The notes under the pieces were generated by a model that saw only the letters and a program-made list of their open reading frames with translations, made no database searches and was not told the origin of the DNA. DNA of 64,000 bases from Bifidobacterium asteroides DSM 20089 (GTDB lineage: Bacteria > Actinomycetota > Actinomycetes > Actinomycetales > Bifidobacteriaceae). The position numbers were made by a program, and so were the translations under genes. This document shows, one piece after another, positions 16,919 to 26,767 of the stretch. Location of the stretch: assembly GCF_002715865.1 (NCBI RefSeq), contig NZ_CP017696.1, positions 1,488,001-1,552,000 on the forward strand, in the 5' to 3' direction. Every line of letters starts with the position of its first letter. Position 1 is the first letter of the stretch.

Positions 16919-18442
16919 TCAGTGAAGACCGGCCTGGGTGGCCTTGGATATCTTCCCGCTGAGCTGATGACGGCCGAGCAGGGAGTGCCGATAGGAGTAG
17001 CCGAAGTAGATGGCCAGGCCCGCAGCCAACCAGACCACGAACCGGATCCAGGTCAGCACGGTCAGGTTGAGCATGAGCCAGAGGCAGGCCAGAGCGATCA
17101 GAATGGGCACCCAGGGGTTGCCGGGCATCTTGAATGACCGGGGCAGGTCAGGCCGGCGCTTGCGCATGATGGGCAGGGAGATGGCCACCAACAGGAAGGC
17201 CGAGAGCGTGCCGATGTTGACCATGTCGGACAAGACGTCGATGGGGAAGCAGGAGGCCACCACGGCCACCACGATGCCGCCCAGGATCTGGATGCGGGCG
17301 GGCGTGCCATGGCGGCCAGTGCGGGACAGGGCACGGGGAAGAAGCCCGTCGCGGCTCATGGCGAAGACGATGCGGGTCAGCCCCAGCAGGAGCACCATGA
17401 CCACGGTGGTCAGCCCCACCACGATGCCGAAGGAGATGATCTTGGCAGCCCAGGGAGCGCCCACCATCTCGAAGCCGGTTGCCAGTGAAGGGTTTTTGGC
17501 CTTGGCCAGATCCTTGTAGGAGACCATGCCGGTGGTGACGATGGCGACCAGGATGTACAGGGTGATGACGATGAGCATGCCCAGGCCGATTCCACGGGGA
17601 ATGGTCTTATGGGGCTCCTTGGCCTCCTCGGAGGTGGTGGCGACGATATCAAAGCCCACGAAGGCGAAGAAGACCAAGGCTGCGCCTGAGAGAATGCCGG
17701 GGACACCGTAGATTGTGGGCTGCATGCCGGAAACCCACTGCCAGAGGGGCTGACCCATGATTCCTGGCACACTGGCCCCCGGAACGGCCGTGGCCGGCTC
17801 AGAAGGCGGGATGAAGGGCCGATAGTTGTCCACCTTGACGTAGAAGAAGCCCACCACAATGACGAAGACCACGATGCCGATTTTGAGGACGGTCAAGGCG
17901 CCGTCGAACCGGGCCGAGAGCTTGGTGCCCAGGACCAGAAGGACCGTGAAGAGGGTGACGACCACCAGCGGGGCCAGGTCCACATCCATGCCGCCCACAT
18001 GGAAGCTGGAGCTGAACGAGGTGCCCCCCATTAGATGGATGAAGTCGTTCAGGTAGACGCCCCAGTACTTGGAGATGACCGAAGCGGCCATGAGCATCTC
18101 CAGAATCAGGTCCCAGCCGATGATCCAAGCCACCAGTTCGCCCATGGTGTTGTAGGTGAAGGTGTAGGCCGAGCCTGAAACCGGGATCATGGAGGCGAAC
18201 TCCGCGTAGCACATGACGGCTGCCGCGCAGACGATGCCTGCGATGACGAAGGAGATGATGACGGCCGGACCCGCATGGAAGGCCGCCGCCTGGGCCCCCA
18301 CCGAGAAGATGCCGGCGCCCACGGCCACTGCGACGGCCATGATGGCCAGGTCCCAGGTGGTCAGCGTCCGCTTGAGCGACCTGCCTTCCTCCCCGGTCTC
18401 CGCCAGGGTCTGTTCAACGGATTTCTTCCTGAATAATTCCAT
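16919..18442 (-). CDS. APC-family amino acid permease
   Basis: A 507-residue, 12-helix transporter of the amino acid-polyamine-organocation superfamily, probably importing a cationic or other amino acid at the cytoplasmic membrane. The first helix has the family GAGIFSVGAQAA motif (about residue 42); SGSAYTFTY and FAFVGFDIVATTSEEAKEPHKTIP (helix 6 and the following loop) are also diagnostic. Substrate cannot be decided from sequence. The start ATG has GGGAGCAGG just upstream. Confidence 0.9.
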   Translation of the reverse strand: MELFRKKSVEQTLAETGEEGRSLKRTLTTWDLAIMAVAVAVGAGIFSVGAQAAAFHAGPAVIISFVIAGIVCAAAVMCYAEFASMIPVSGSAYTFTYNTMGELVAWIIGWDLILEMLMAASVISKYWGVYLNDFIHLMGGTSFSSSFHVGGMDVDLAPLVVVTLFTVLLVLGTKLSARFDGALTVLKIGIVVFVIVVGFFYVKVDNYRPFIPPSEPATAVPGASVPGIMGQPLWQWVSGMQPTIYGVPGILSGAALVFFAFVGFDIVATTSEEAKEPHKTIPRGIGLGMLIVITLYILVAIVTTGMVSYKDLAKAKNPSLATGFEMVGAPWAAKIISFGIVVGLTTVVMVLLLGLTRIVFAMSRDGLLPRALSRTGRHGTPARIQILGGIVVAVVASCFPIDVLSDMVNIGTLSAFLLVAISLPIMRKRRPDLPRSFKMPGNPWVPILIALACLWLMLNLTVLTWIRFVVWLAAGLAIYFGYSYRHSLLGRHQLSGKISKATQAGLH

Positions 18443-18617
18443 CCTGCTCCCAATCGTGACTTATTGTGCCGCAAACTCCTCCGGCCCATCACTATAGGAG
18501 ATGGGGGCGCACAACTCCGGACTTTGCTCATTTCGGGATATTACCCTCTGGCAGGCCTTCCGGAATCGGCGACTCGAGCAAGGCGCAGCAATCCGCCAAT
18601 AGACAAGTAGACAACAA

Positions 18618-18646
18618 GGCACCCCAGCCGTTCCGACCGGGGTGTC
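18618..18646 (-). terminator. Terminator after uxaA
   Basis: Minus-strand hairpin of CACCCCGGTCG paired with CGGCTGGGGTG around a short loop, then TTGTTGTCT. It lies 20 bases past the uxaA stop. The rest of 18443-18666 shows no gene. Confidence 0.6.
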
Positions 18647-18666
18647 CACTGGATACAACCCGTACT

Positions 18667-20283
18667 TTATTCAGTCGGGCCATCCTTGAATATGGCGATG
18701 TCCTGCATGCCGTTACGCTCATTGCAGGTCGGCTCACCGTTGACCACTGCAAGGACCTTCTCACGGAAATCATTGAAAACCCGATCACCTGGCTCATCCA
18801 GAAGACGGCCGGCGTCGAAGTCAATCCAACGATGCTTCTTGGTGGCCAAAGGCGTGTTGGTCGCTACTTTCACAGTAGGCACGAAGGTTCCGAAGGGAGT
18901 GCCCCGTCCAGTAGTGAAGAGGACCACCTGCGCTCCGGCCGCGGCCATTCCCGTACTGGAGACAAGGTCGTTGCCTGGCGTCTGCAACAGTGAGAGCCCG
19001 GGCCTGGAGATATGGTCGCCATAGTTGAGCACATCCTCGACCTCGCAACGACCGCCTTTGCGGATGCATCCCAGGGATTTATCCTCCAGAGTGGTTATTC
19101 CGCCCTCCTTGTTGCCCGGAGAGGGGTTGTCGGATATGACTTCGCCGTATTTGCGGAAGAATCCCTTGAAATTGTTGATAAGGTCGACGACATCATGGAA
19201 GACCTGCTCGTCGCGTGCCTGGCTCATCAGGACCTGCTCGGCCCCGAACATTTCAGGAACCTCGGCCAGGACCACGGAACCGCCCTGGGTAACCACCCAT
19301 TCAGCGAACCGACCGACCAACGGGTTGGCCGTGATGCCTGACATTCCATCGGACCCGCCGCACTTGACGCTGACCTTGAGTTCGGACAGGGGCACCTCTT
19401 CACGGTGATCACCTTTGGCCGCCTCGTTAATCTTGTCCAGGAGGGCATCGGCCTCATCCAGCTCGTCCTCCACCTCCTGGCATATGATCCAACGAACCCG
19501 GTTCGCGTCATACTCCCCCAAGGTGCTCAGCATGTCCTCCATCTGATTGTTCTCACACCCCAGACCGACGAGGAGCACACCCCCGGCGTTGGGATGTGTG
19601 GCGATGTCCTGAAGACAACGCCTGGTGTAGACCAGATCGCCGCCGAGTTGGGAGCATCCATAAGGATGACGCGCCACGATCACCGAGTCAAAGGATCCGT
19701 TGCCGGGATGGCGGGCTGAGAAAGACCGTGCCATGGCGTTGCACAGACTGTTGATGCAACCTACGGTTGGGACGATATAGAGATCGTTGCGGATGCCTAC
19801 CTTGCCCGTCGCGCGCCGGTATCCTTGGAAAGTCCCGGTCGGACTGCCCGGTTTGACCGTGTCGGTAACCGGCTGATAACGGTAGGTCAGGTCGGCGCCC
19901 AGGTTGGTGGCCAGATTGTGTGTATGGACCCATTGCCCCGTTCTTATAGCCTCCTTGGCATGGCCTATGGCATAGCCATACTTGATGACGTCCTCACCCT
20001 TGGCAATGTCCTGAAGCGCAAGTTTGTGTCCACGGGGAATTTGGTCAAGCACCGTCACCTCGCCATGCCCCTCGACCAGGACCCTTTCGCCGGGCTCCAG
20101 ATTCCTGGCAGCGACAGCCACCATATCCGTAGGATTAAGCAGGATTGTGTCCTGACCGGTCCGCGCCGGTATATCCTTGATATAGTCATGCTTCAAACCA
20201 GTGGCTTTGCCGTCGCCGCATGTGGAGACGAATCCTGTGGAGCCGCCCTCTGGAATCATGCAATGCCTCTTTGCTTCACTCAT
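18667..20283 (-). CDS. uxaA: Altronate dehydratase
   Basis: A 538-residue member of the UxaA/GarD hydro-lyase family that turns D-altronate into 2-keto-3-deoxygluconate (KDG), step 3 of galacturonate breakdown. An N-terminal SAF-like domain (about residues 45-100) is followed by the large dehydratase domain with RHPYGCSQLG, VGLGCENNQ, KCGGSDGMSGITANP and TTGRGTPFG. These motifs and the neighbouring uxa/uxu genes favour altronate over galactarate as substrate. The start at 20283 has only a weak GAGAG; the ATG at 20259 (MIPEGGSTG) has AAGAGG 6 bases upstream and may be the real start. It lies downstream of the pectinase gene on the same strand but behind a strong terminator. Confidence 0.9.
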   Translation of the reverse strand: MSEAKRHCMIPEGGSTGFVSTCGDGKATGLKHDYIKDIPARTGQDTILLNPTDMVAVAARNLEPGERVLVEGHGEVTVLDQIPRGHKLALQDIAKGEDVIKYGYAIGHAKEAIRTGQWVHTHNLATNLGADLTYRYQPVTDTVKPGSPTGTFQGYRRATGKVGIRNDLYIVPTVGCINSLCNAMARSFSARHPGNGSFDSVIVARHPYGCSQLGGDLVYTRRCLQDIATHPNAGGVLLVGLGCENNQMEDMLSTLGEYDANRVRWIICQEVEDELDEADALLDKINEAAKGDHREEVPLSELKVSVKCGGSDGMSGITANPLVGRFAEWVVTQGGSVVLAEVPEMFGAEQVLMSQARDEQVFHDVVDLINNFKGFFRKYGEVISDNPSPGNKEGGITTLEDKSLGCIRKGGRCEVEDVLNYGDHISRPGLSLLQTPGNDLVSSTGMAAAGAQVVLFTTGRGTPFGTFVPTVKVATNTPLATKKHRWIDFDAGRLLDEPGDRVFNDFREKVLAVVNGEPTCNERNGMQDIAIFKDGPTE

Positions 20284-20341
20284 GCTCTCAAGCTAACGAA
20301 CCTTCTAAGACACCGGTCACTTTGTTGCCAACCTTTGCGCA

Positions 20342-20385
20342 GAAAAAGGCCCCGGTCCCCCTCCTCCGAGGCGGGGTCCGGGGCC
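20342..20385 (-). terminator. Strong terminator after the pectinase gene
   Basis: Minus-strand GGCCCCGG-A-CCCC arm pairs with GGGG-A-CCGGGGCC, then TTTTTCT. It lies 9 bases after the pectinase stop and separates it from uxaA, which therefore needs its own promoter in 20284-20341. TTGGCA with TTAGAA 17 bases on is a weak candidate. Confidence 0.9.
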
Positions 20386-20393
20386 ATATTCGA

Positions 20394-23300
20394 CTAGCGT
20401 TCCGACCTTGGATGCCGGTTAATCCCAATCAGGGCGGCCAGCCCCATGAGGATTCCTGCAACAGAAGCCAGGACGAGCCGGGTCACATCCGTACCGGTCC
20501 GGGAAAGAGCCGAACCTGGGTCCTTCGACCCTGTTGAGAATCGGTTCTTTCCTCCCTTGTCCGTCTTCCCGACCGGATGGGCGGGCCCGGGCTTGACCGT
20601 CCCTGTCCCGCCGGCATTGTCTCCACCACCCATTCCCGCAGAACCGGAATCCGAACCCGGCCTGACCGTGATCGCAAAGGTGGATACGTTGGAAGCAACG
20701 TCCCTGTTGAAGGCCTGGAAGGTGAACTGATCGCCCCCGCTGAATCCTGGCTGAGGAGTATAGGAGAAGGTGCCGTCCCCACGCATGGTAAGCAGACCGT
20801 GCCGAGGCTGATCCTTGGCCTTGAAGGAGAGCCTGGCCCCATCCTCGCTCTGTGCATAAGGAATCAGGGTCGCATTCAGCGTAACACCTTGGTCAGTGGA
20901 ACCCTGAGCATCCACAGTGATCGGCGTGGCCGGTGATGGCGTAGGCGAGACTATCCTCGTGGGATCCCAGTCGTCGGCTGCATTGATGCCTGCTGAGCGC
21001 GCAAAGACCCGCTGGATCGTATAGTCGGAGGCCTCTTGCTCCGATAGGGTTTTCGCCCACGGAACGCGACTCGGCTTGGCGTCGTTCTCATAGGTGGACC
21101 CATACTCGGAGAACCTCGCCGTGGACTGGTTGGATGCATTCCCCCAATCGTTCCACCCTTCGGACAGGATGTGCCGCGCCATACTGGTGTCGATGAAGGC
21201 CACGCTTGCATATGGTCTCCAAGGACGGCCCAGATAGGTTTTGAGGGAACCGCTGTAGGGGTTCTCGGCAGTCAGCTTGCTATTCAGGAAGACAAAGCCG
21301 TACTTCTGCTCCTTCGGCGTGCTGGCGGCAGTCACGTATCCGTTCAGAACGGAATGCAAATCGCAATGGTCGAAAACCGCGATGGCTGATCCGAAAACGA
21401 AATCCACCGACCCCGCAATAGTCGAATTCCTGAAGTACATTCTGTTGGTCTGCACAGTCGGCTGGTCCGGAGGATTGCTGCTGGCGGTCTCATCCGTACG
21501 GTTCTGCAAGTACAGGGTGTCCTGGTAACCCAGGATCCGGCAATTGTCGAAGGAGGCATGATCCGCGTTCACATCCAGGGCGACTGCCTGGCCGACAGTA
21601 GAACCAGCCAGCGTCTGTATGGTGATGTCCCTGGCCACGAAATCCCCGCCGGTGATCTTGACGGCATAGTCGCCATAAGTGCCAAGGGGATTGCCGTCAG
21701 GACCCAGATCCGTGGGTTTGTCATCATAAGTCAGGACGGTGCCATCCGGATCCTGGCCCTGGATGGTCACATAGGGACGGTCGATAAGCAGCTTCTCCCG
21801 ATAGGTCCCATGCTTGATGAAAATCACCCTCCGCTGGGCGTTCCTCTCCGGAATCGAAGCCAGAGCCTGCCCAACGGTCCGGAAGTCACCATGCCCATCA
21901 GCCGATACCACGATGGGGATGACCCCCTCCTTGTTGTCCGGAAGGACCAAGACCCTGGCCACGGCTTTGACCTCTGTGCCGGGGACGGTCCCCTGCACAT
22001 CGAAGCCATCGATATTCTGGCTGGCGTAGCGAGAGGGCTCGACCTTATCCCAGTTGACCGGCAGAATCCTTCTGCTTCCGTCATTGAGGACGGCCTTGAC
22101 CGCGATGGGCATCACCAGCCTGCCAGGGGTGGTTTTCACGATGCTGTCGTCGATCGAAGCTATCGCGACCTTGGAAACATGAACCGAGGCCGTGATCTTG
22201 TCGCCCCCGGAATTCCCGGCAACCTGGAAGTCACCCTCGCGGTTGTAGGAGTCAGCGCCGATAGCCTCCCATGTAGCCTTGGCGGGTATGGCGCTTCCGT
22301 CGTCCAATGTGCGATAGATGGTCGTCGGCATGACCGGAGCCACGCCCACCGTGGTCATCACTTCAATCGGGACGTATCCGGTTTGTACCTGCTGATTGGT
22401 CATCAGTATCGGCAGGATGCCTTGAATGCCGGAGCCATCCGTGGCTGTAGCCGTAACGAGCACAGTGCCGTTGGACTTGGCTTGGAGGAGACCGTTCTGA
22501 TCAATCACGCCAGCACTGGTCTGTCCCAGATCAGGACGAAGAACCTGCCAGGTCACGGCATTAGAACGGCCGGGGCCGATCAGTCGTGCAGCAATCTGGA
22601 GGGATCCGCCCCTGCGATCGATGACGCCGGCCGGAGCCGTCAGCTCTATGCCTTGAAGACCAGCACCTGCGGCGGCATCGGACGCGACGACCAGATCATC
22701 CACGGCCATGGAGACCTCTTGGGTGTTGGAATTGGCCATGTGCACTTCAAGCGCAGCCACCCCGGCGGCCTTGGTGTCGCTCAGCGGCACCTGGGTGACC
22801 GAACCCTGTCCGGCGACAGAGGCGTCGATCTTCTTGGCATCGGTGTCCATGTGAACCTCAAGGGTGTACCAGGTACCAGCCTCCAACTCATTGGTGAGGG
22901 TCCGATCACCTGATTTTCCAGTCAGAACCAACTTGGACTGCCGGAAGACGAAAGAAGCCGCAGACTTGCCATTGCTGTCCTTGTAGGTGAAAACGGCATT
23001 GGAGGCCGTGGCGGGATCACCTGGGAACATGAATGAGAGGGAGGATTTGACCAACCCCTGTTGCTGGCTGAAGGTGCGCTCAATGGTCTCATAGCCAGGA
23101 CCCTTGTCGTCCAGGAGGAGGTATCCCCTTCCGCCATCGTGGCGCACAAACGCACCGCCACCGGTCTGGGAATCCTTGGTCTTCCAGCCCTTGGGCAAGG
23201 AGGCGCCCTCGGCCTCGAAATCGTCATGGACCGGGAACCCGTCGTCCTTGTAGACCTTACCGTCGCGGGTGACGTTGACGGAGCGGGAAGCCGAGAGACC

Positions 23301-24953
23301 ATCGGTCAGGCTGGTCTTGACAAAGGACACATTCTGGGTTGTGTCCAGGGAGGCGCCGTGGAATCGGCAATCGTCGAAGCGAATGTCCTTGAGGTACTTG
23401 ACCAGGCCGTGGCCGAAGTTGGAGCCACTGATATCGATGATGTTGTCCTTGCCTGCAGGCTTGTCCCAGTTAGGCGCCGTGATATGGGAGAACTTGAAAT
23501 TCTCGGTCTGCGGCAATGGGGTCTGCGAATCCAGGTCATCGACCGAAGTCCGGTCATAGTTGGTGATGACGCTGATCTTGTTGATCACACTGTCACGCAC
23601 CTGGATGTTGCGCACGTACCCGCCCCGCTTGGGGCTGACCTTTACTCTGATGCCGGGATTGACCGCGCCCGAAGTAAGATCGACCGGGACGATGGTCGAA
23701 TCCTCCACGAAGACGTTGCGGACCCCTCCCGACATCTCGCTGCCGATGGTCACACCACCATGACCGGAGTTGAAAACGTCACCACGGAAATAGATGTTTT
23801 CAGAGGGGCGGGCTATGGCGATGCCTTCGGCATCCTTCCCGGACTTGATGGCGCTGCAATCATCGCCGGTAGAGAACGATGTGCCAAGGATCCAGACGTT
23901 TGACGAGGAGTTCGGATCGAAACCGTCGCCATTATGGACCGAGGTGACCAACTGGAGGCCATACGCCGTAATGTCCTTGCTGTAGACGGGGACCACGGTC
24001 CACATCATCCCGTTGCGGATATGAATGCCATCCAGATAGACGCCACCCACGTTCTTCATGCTGATCAGGCTGCCGCCGCCCACATGCTGGCCTGGCTGGT
24101 AGATGTCTGAAGGTATATCAAGATTCCCGCCGTCGCCGTTGTGGGTGAAGTCGTCGTAGGCCTTGCGCAGGAGCAGGCCATTGGCCTCATCGCCGATGGT
24201 TCCCGGACCCATGATTTTGATGTTCCTGGTGGTCACTCCTGCCTTGCTGTCCATCTCACCGGCGTTGAGGAGACTGGAATAGGCGGGGTTGCGGCCCATC
24301 ACGTCCTCTATGTCATGTCGTGCCGAGGTGAACGGATAGTCAGCCAGTTCCCTGCTGGGCTTGAGCTGGGCGCCGGCGTCAACAAAGAAGCTCATGTCGC
24401 TGTGCAGGTTCAGCGCCCCGGAAAGGTAGGTGCCGGCAGGCAGATACACCTGGCAGTTCTTCTCCTTGCAGGCGTCAATGGTCTTTTGTATCGCTGCCGT
24501 ATCCTTCGTGCTGCCGTCGCCCGAGGCACCGAAATCACGCACATTGTAGCGCTTGGGAGTAGCCGTTGTGGTCAGGTGAAGCTTGGTTGACTGGTACGAC
24601 AGCGTACCGTCAGCGCCAACCGCTCGGACTGTGAAGTCGTAGCCGTGCTCTGGCTGCAGACCCAGGACCTTGAAGTAGGTCATGGGGGTGGTTCCCACCT
24701 CCTTGCCGTCACAGTAAATCCGATACCCGGTGATCTTGTCATACCCAGCTGGCTTGCTCCAGGTCAGCACCACCGATTGGTCGGTCAGCGATGCAGGAGC
24801 CTGGGCCAGAGCCGATGGCGTCTCAACCGCGATGGGACCAGTTTCGTCCGCCCAAGCGGTTTGAACGCCGGTGACTCCCATGGAGCCCATACCCGCCAAC
24901 ATGGCCACTGCAGCTATAGCAGCCCAGACGGCGGAATATCGTCTTCGAATCAT
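20394..24953 (-). CDS. Secreted, wall-anchored polygalacturonase-pectinesterase fusion (GH28-CE8)
   Basis: A 1519-residue extracellular pectinase. The ATG at 24953 has AAGGAGG and starts a signal peptide (MIRRR, hydrophobic core, cleavage near AWA-DE at 35). Domains in order: fibronectin III (about 45-130); GH28 polygalacturonase (about 135-560) with all catalytic motifs, NGDGFD (341-346), GDD (363-365), GHGG (397-400) and RVK (436-438); a jelly-roll/LamG-like segment (about 575-760); three Ig-like modules (about 765-1005); CE8 pectin methylesterase (about 1012-1330) with GYQDTL (1142-1147), DFVFG (1184-1188) and LGRPW (1241-1245); a cadherin-like module (about 1345-1430); Gly/Pro linker; LSRTG (1483-1487), membrane helix and RHPRSER tail, i.e. 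a sortase signal with Ser in place of Pro. It should de-esterify and cut homogalacturonan at the cell surface. A LacI-like palindrome lies 70 bases upstream. Confidence 0.93.
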   Translation of the reverse strand: MIRRRYSAVWAAIAAVAMLAGMGSMGVTGVQTAWADETGPIAVETPSALAQAPASLTDQSVVLTWSKPAGYDKITGYRIYCDGKEVGTTPMTYFKVLGLQPEHGYDFTVRAVGADGTLSYQSTKLHLTTTATPKRYNVRDFGASGDGSTKDTAAIQKTIDACKEKNCQVYLPAGTYLSGALNLHSDMSFFVDAGAQLKPSRELADYPFTSARHDIEDVMGRNPAYSSLLNAGEMDSKAGVTTRNIKIMGPGTIGDEANGLLLRKAYDDFTHNGDGGNLDIPSDIYQPGQHVGGGSLISMKNVGGVYLDGIHIRNGMMWTVVPVYSKDITAYGLQLVTSVHNGDGFDPNSSSNVWILGTSFSTGDDCSAIKSGKDAEGIAIARPSENIYFRGDVFNSGHGGVTIGSEMSGGVRNVFVEDSTIVPVDLTSGAVNPGIRVKVSPKRGGYVRNIQVRDSVINKISVITNYDRTSVDDLDSQTPLPQTENFKFSHITAPNWDKPAGKDNIIDISGSNFGHGLVKYLKDIRFDDCRFHGASLDTTQNVSFVKTSLTDGLSASRSVNVTRDGKVYKDDGFPVHDDFEAEGASLPKGWKTKDSQTGGGAFVRHDGGRGYLLLDDKGPGYETIERTFSQQQGLVKSSLSFMFPGDPATASNAVFTYKDSNGKSAASFVFRQSKLVLTGKSGDRTLTNELEAGTWYTLEVHMDTDAKKIDASVAGQGSVTQVPLSDTKAAGVAALEVHMANSNTQEVSMAVDDLVVASDAAAGAGLQGIELTAPAGVIDRRGGSLQIAARLIGPGRSNAVTWQVLRPDLGQTSAGVIDQNGLLQAKSNGTVLVTATATDGSGIQGILPILMTNQQVQTGYVPIEVMTTVGVAPVMPTTIYRTLDDGSAIPAKATWEAIGADSYNREGDFQVAGNSGGDKITASVHVSKVAIASIDDSIVKTTPGRLVMPIAVKAVLNDGSRRILPVNWDKVEPSRYASQNIDGFDVQGTVPGTEVKAVARVLVLPDNKEGVIPIVVSADGHGDFRTVGQALASIPERNAQRRVIFIKHGTYREKLLIDRPYVTIQGQDPDGTVLTYDDKPTDLGPDGNPLGTYGDYAVKITGGDFVARDITIQTLAGSTVGQAVALDVNADHASFDNCRILGYQDTLYLQNRTDETASSNPPDQPTVQTNRMYFRNSTIAGSVDFVFGSAIAVFDHCDLHSVLNGYVTAASTPKEQKYGFVFLNSKLTAENPYSGSLKTYLGRPWRPYASVAFIDTSMARHILSEGWNDWGNASNQSTARFSEYGSTYENDAKPSRVPWAKTLSEQEASDYTIQRVFARSAGINAADDWDPTRIVSPTPSPATPITVDAQGSTDQGVTLNATLIPYAQSEDGARLSFKAKDQPRHGLLTMRGDGTFSYTPQPGFSGGDQFTFQAFNRDVASNVSTFAITVRPGSDSGSAGMGGGDNAGGTGTVKPGPAHPVGKTDKGGKNRFSTGSKDPGSALSRTGTDVTRLVLASVAGILMGLAALIGINRHPRSER

Positions 24954-25021
24954 CAGTTTTCCTCCTTGAAAACCGTTATTGGCCCCTGGGGCGCTGTCAC
25001 TGCACGAGAAGCACAAAGGCC

Positions 25022-25034
25022 CACAAACGTTGTG
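25022..25034. promoter_or_regulatory. LacI-type operator candidate upstream of the pectinase
   Basis: Palindrome CACAA-ACG-TTGTG with a central ACGT, about 70 bases before the pectinase start and 100 bases after the GH43 stop. Its AARCGNT core resembles LacI-family operators. It suggests independent control of the pectinase within the cluster; the cognate regulator is unknown. Confidence 0.4.
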
Positions 25035-25133
25035 AACATGCATTTCCGGCAGACCTGGTCCGCCGTTCAGCTCGAAAAGTCTTGCGGCATGGATCCCCTT
25101 GCGCCCAGGTGGGCCTATTGAATGCTGCAGCTC

Positions 25134-26759
25134 TTATCGATCCCCTGACACCTCCTTATAGCCAAAACCTTTGAAGTCGGCATATGAACAATGGGCATCC
25201 ATATCCTGGGCACAGATGCCGACCATGGCTCCGGAGAAGACGGTCTTCCCCCGGAGCGCTCCTACGTGGTCATCACTGAGATGGTTGGCTGGCAGGGTGT
25301 CCCCCAAAGGCTGGAGCTTCTTGCGTTCACCCTGGAAGTCGTCCGGGTCCTGACCGAAATAGAAGCGGGCCCTCGATCCCCGGACTTTCACTGCAAGGCC
25401 CACACCCACACCAGGCTGAAGAGGCAGCAAGTCGCTCCCGAACCCAAAGTGATTCCCTTCGTTGATGAGGACGCGGACCACCGGGCAGTCACGCTCCTCC
25501 TCCTGTGCAGTGGCGTAAGCGTACATCCAGTTGGCAGTGTCGTAGAAGAGGACCAGGCCGGCGGTCTGCTGGAAGTTGGCAGGTTCGAACTCCATCCAGG
25601 TAAAGGCATCAAAGTCGAAGGTCTGCCAGCGACGGGCCAGCAGGGTCTGCCTGTGCAGGCTGGACAGGCTCTGACCGCCATTGAGCCGCAGCCAACCCGG
25701 ACGCTCCTTAAGGGAATAATCGAGCTCAGGGCGCAGAGGGCCACGAAGGGTCTTGAAGGAGGCAGGCAGGCCGCTGGTCGGCGTAAATCGGACGGATTCG
25801 GAATAATCCACAACCTGTTTGGCCGTGCTCCCCTTGACTTCCACATGAAGAGAAGGATTATGACCGCCATTCGCCAGGAGCGGCCAGTCGTCCTCATCCC
25901 AGATGATGGGATCCAGGCTGGTCTCCCTGCCCAGAACGCAATCACCCCTGCGGCCCAGAGGACGCGAGCAGAGATAGGCTATGTACCATTGACCCTTGTA
26001 TTCCAAAAGACTGCAGTGCCCTGCCTTCTGGATGGGCCCGTCCGGATCGTCCCTAGAAGTGATCAGAGGCGTATGGGGGGATTCCTCCCAAGGTCCTGTC
26101 AGTTTGCGTGAACGCACCACTGTGGCTGCATGATTCCACTCGGTTCCACCAGCTGCGCATACCAGATAGTAGTAGCCGTGTCGACGATAGATCTGCGGTC
26201 CCTCACAGACCCCCAGACTCGTGCCCCGAAAGATGTGGCGGCGAGGTCCGACCAGACGCTTGGCGTCGGTATCAAACTCCTGAATGACCACGCCGGCGAA
26301 ACGCTCATGGTCCATTCGCCAGTCATAGAGCATATTGACGAACCACGAACGCCCATCCTCATCATGGAAGAGGGAGGGGTCGAAGCCGGAAGCCGTTACA
26401 AAGACCGGATCGGACCAGGGTCCGGTAATGGAAGGGGCAGTGACAATGTAGTTCAGCGTGTCCTTATATATGGTCCCGGTCTTCACATCGGTGAAGACCA
26501 GCCAGTACAATCCCTTGGCATAGGAGAGATGAGGCGCCCAGATAGCCCCCGCATTCGGATCCCCCATCAGGTCGACCTGGCTGGTCCGGGTCAGGGGCGA
26601 GCACACCCACTGCCAGTTCACCAAGTCTGTCGAGTGATATATGTCGACCCCTGGCCACCATTCGAAGGTGGAATTGGCTATGTAATAGTCCTTCCCCACT
26701 TGGAGGGCAGATGGGTCGGGATGGAATCCCGGGATGATGGGATTGGTCAGACTGCTCAT
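25134..26759 (-). CDS. Glycoside hydrolase family 43 (beta-xylosidase/arabinofuranosidase type)
   Basis: A 541-residue GH43 enzyme without a signal peptide, so it acts in the cytoplasm on imported oligosaccharides. The five-bladed propeller holds the catalytic triad: Asp15 (PGFHPDPSA, base), Asp127 (GFDPSLFHD, pKa modulator) and Glu186 (CEGPQIY, acid). A C-terminal beta-sandwich (about residues 330-541) is typical of XynB-like members. Start is the ATG at 26759 with GAGGA upstream; the frame is open further upstream inside the permease gene but that part is not homologous. It is 8 bases from the permease, so probably co-transcribed. Xylosidase versus arabinofuranosidase cannot be decided here. 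Confidence 0.92.
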   Translation of the reverse strand: MSSLTNPIIPGFHPDPSALQVGKDYYIANSTFEWWPGVDIYHSTDLVNWQWVCSPLTRTSQVDLMGDPNAGAIWAPHLSYAKGLYWLVFTDVKTGTIYKDTLNYIVTAPSITGPWSDPVFVTASGFDPSLFHDEDGRSWFVNMLYDWRMDHERFAGVVIQEFDTDAKRLVGPRRHIFRGTSLGVCEGPQIYRRHGYYYLVCAAGGTEWNHAATVVRSRKLTGPWEESPHTPLITSRDDPDGPIQKAGHCSLLEYKGQWYIAYLCSRPLGRRGDCVLGRETSLDPIIWDEDDWPLLANGGHNPSLHVEVKGSTAKQVVDYSESVRFTPTSGLPASFKTLRGPLRPELDYSLKERPGWLRLNGGQSLSSLHRQTLLARRWQTFDFDAFTWMEFEPANFQQTAGLVLFYDTANWMYAYATAQEEERDCPVVRVLINEGNHFGFGSDLLPLQPGVGVGLAVKVRGSRARFYFGQDPDDFQGERKKLQPLGDTLPANHLSDDHVGALRGKTVFSGAMVGICAQDMDAHCSYADFKGFGYKEVSGDR

Positions 26760-26767
26760 AACATTCC

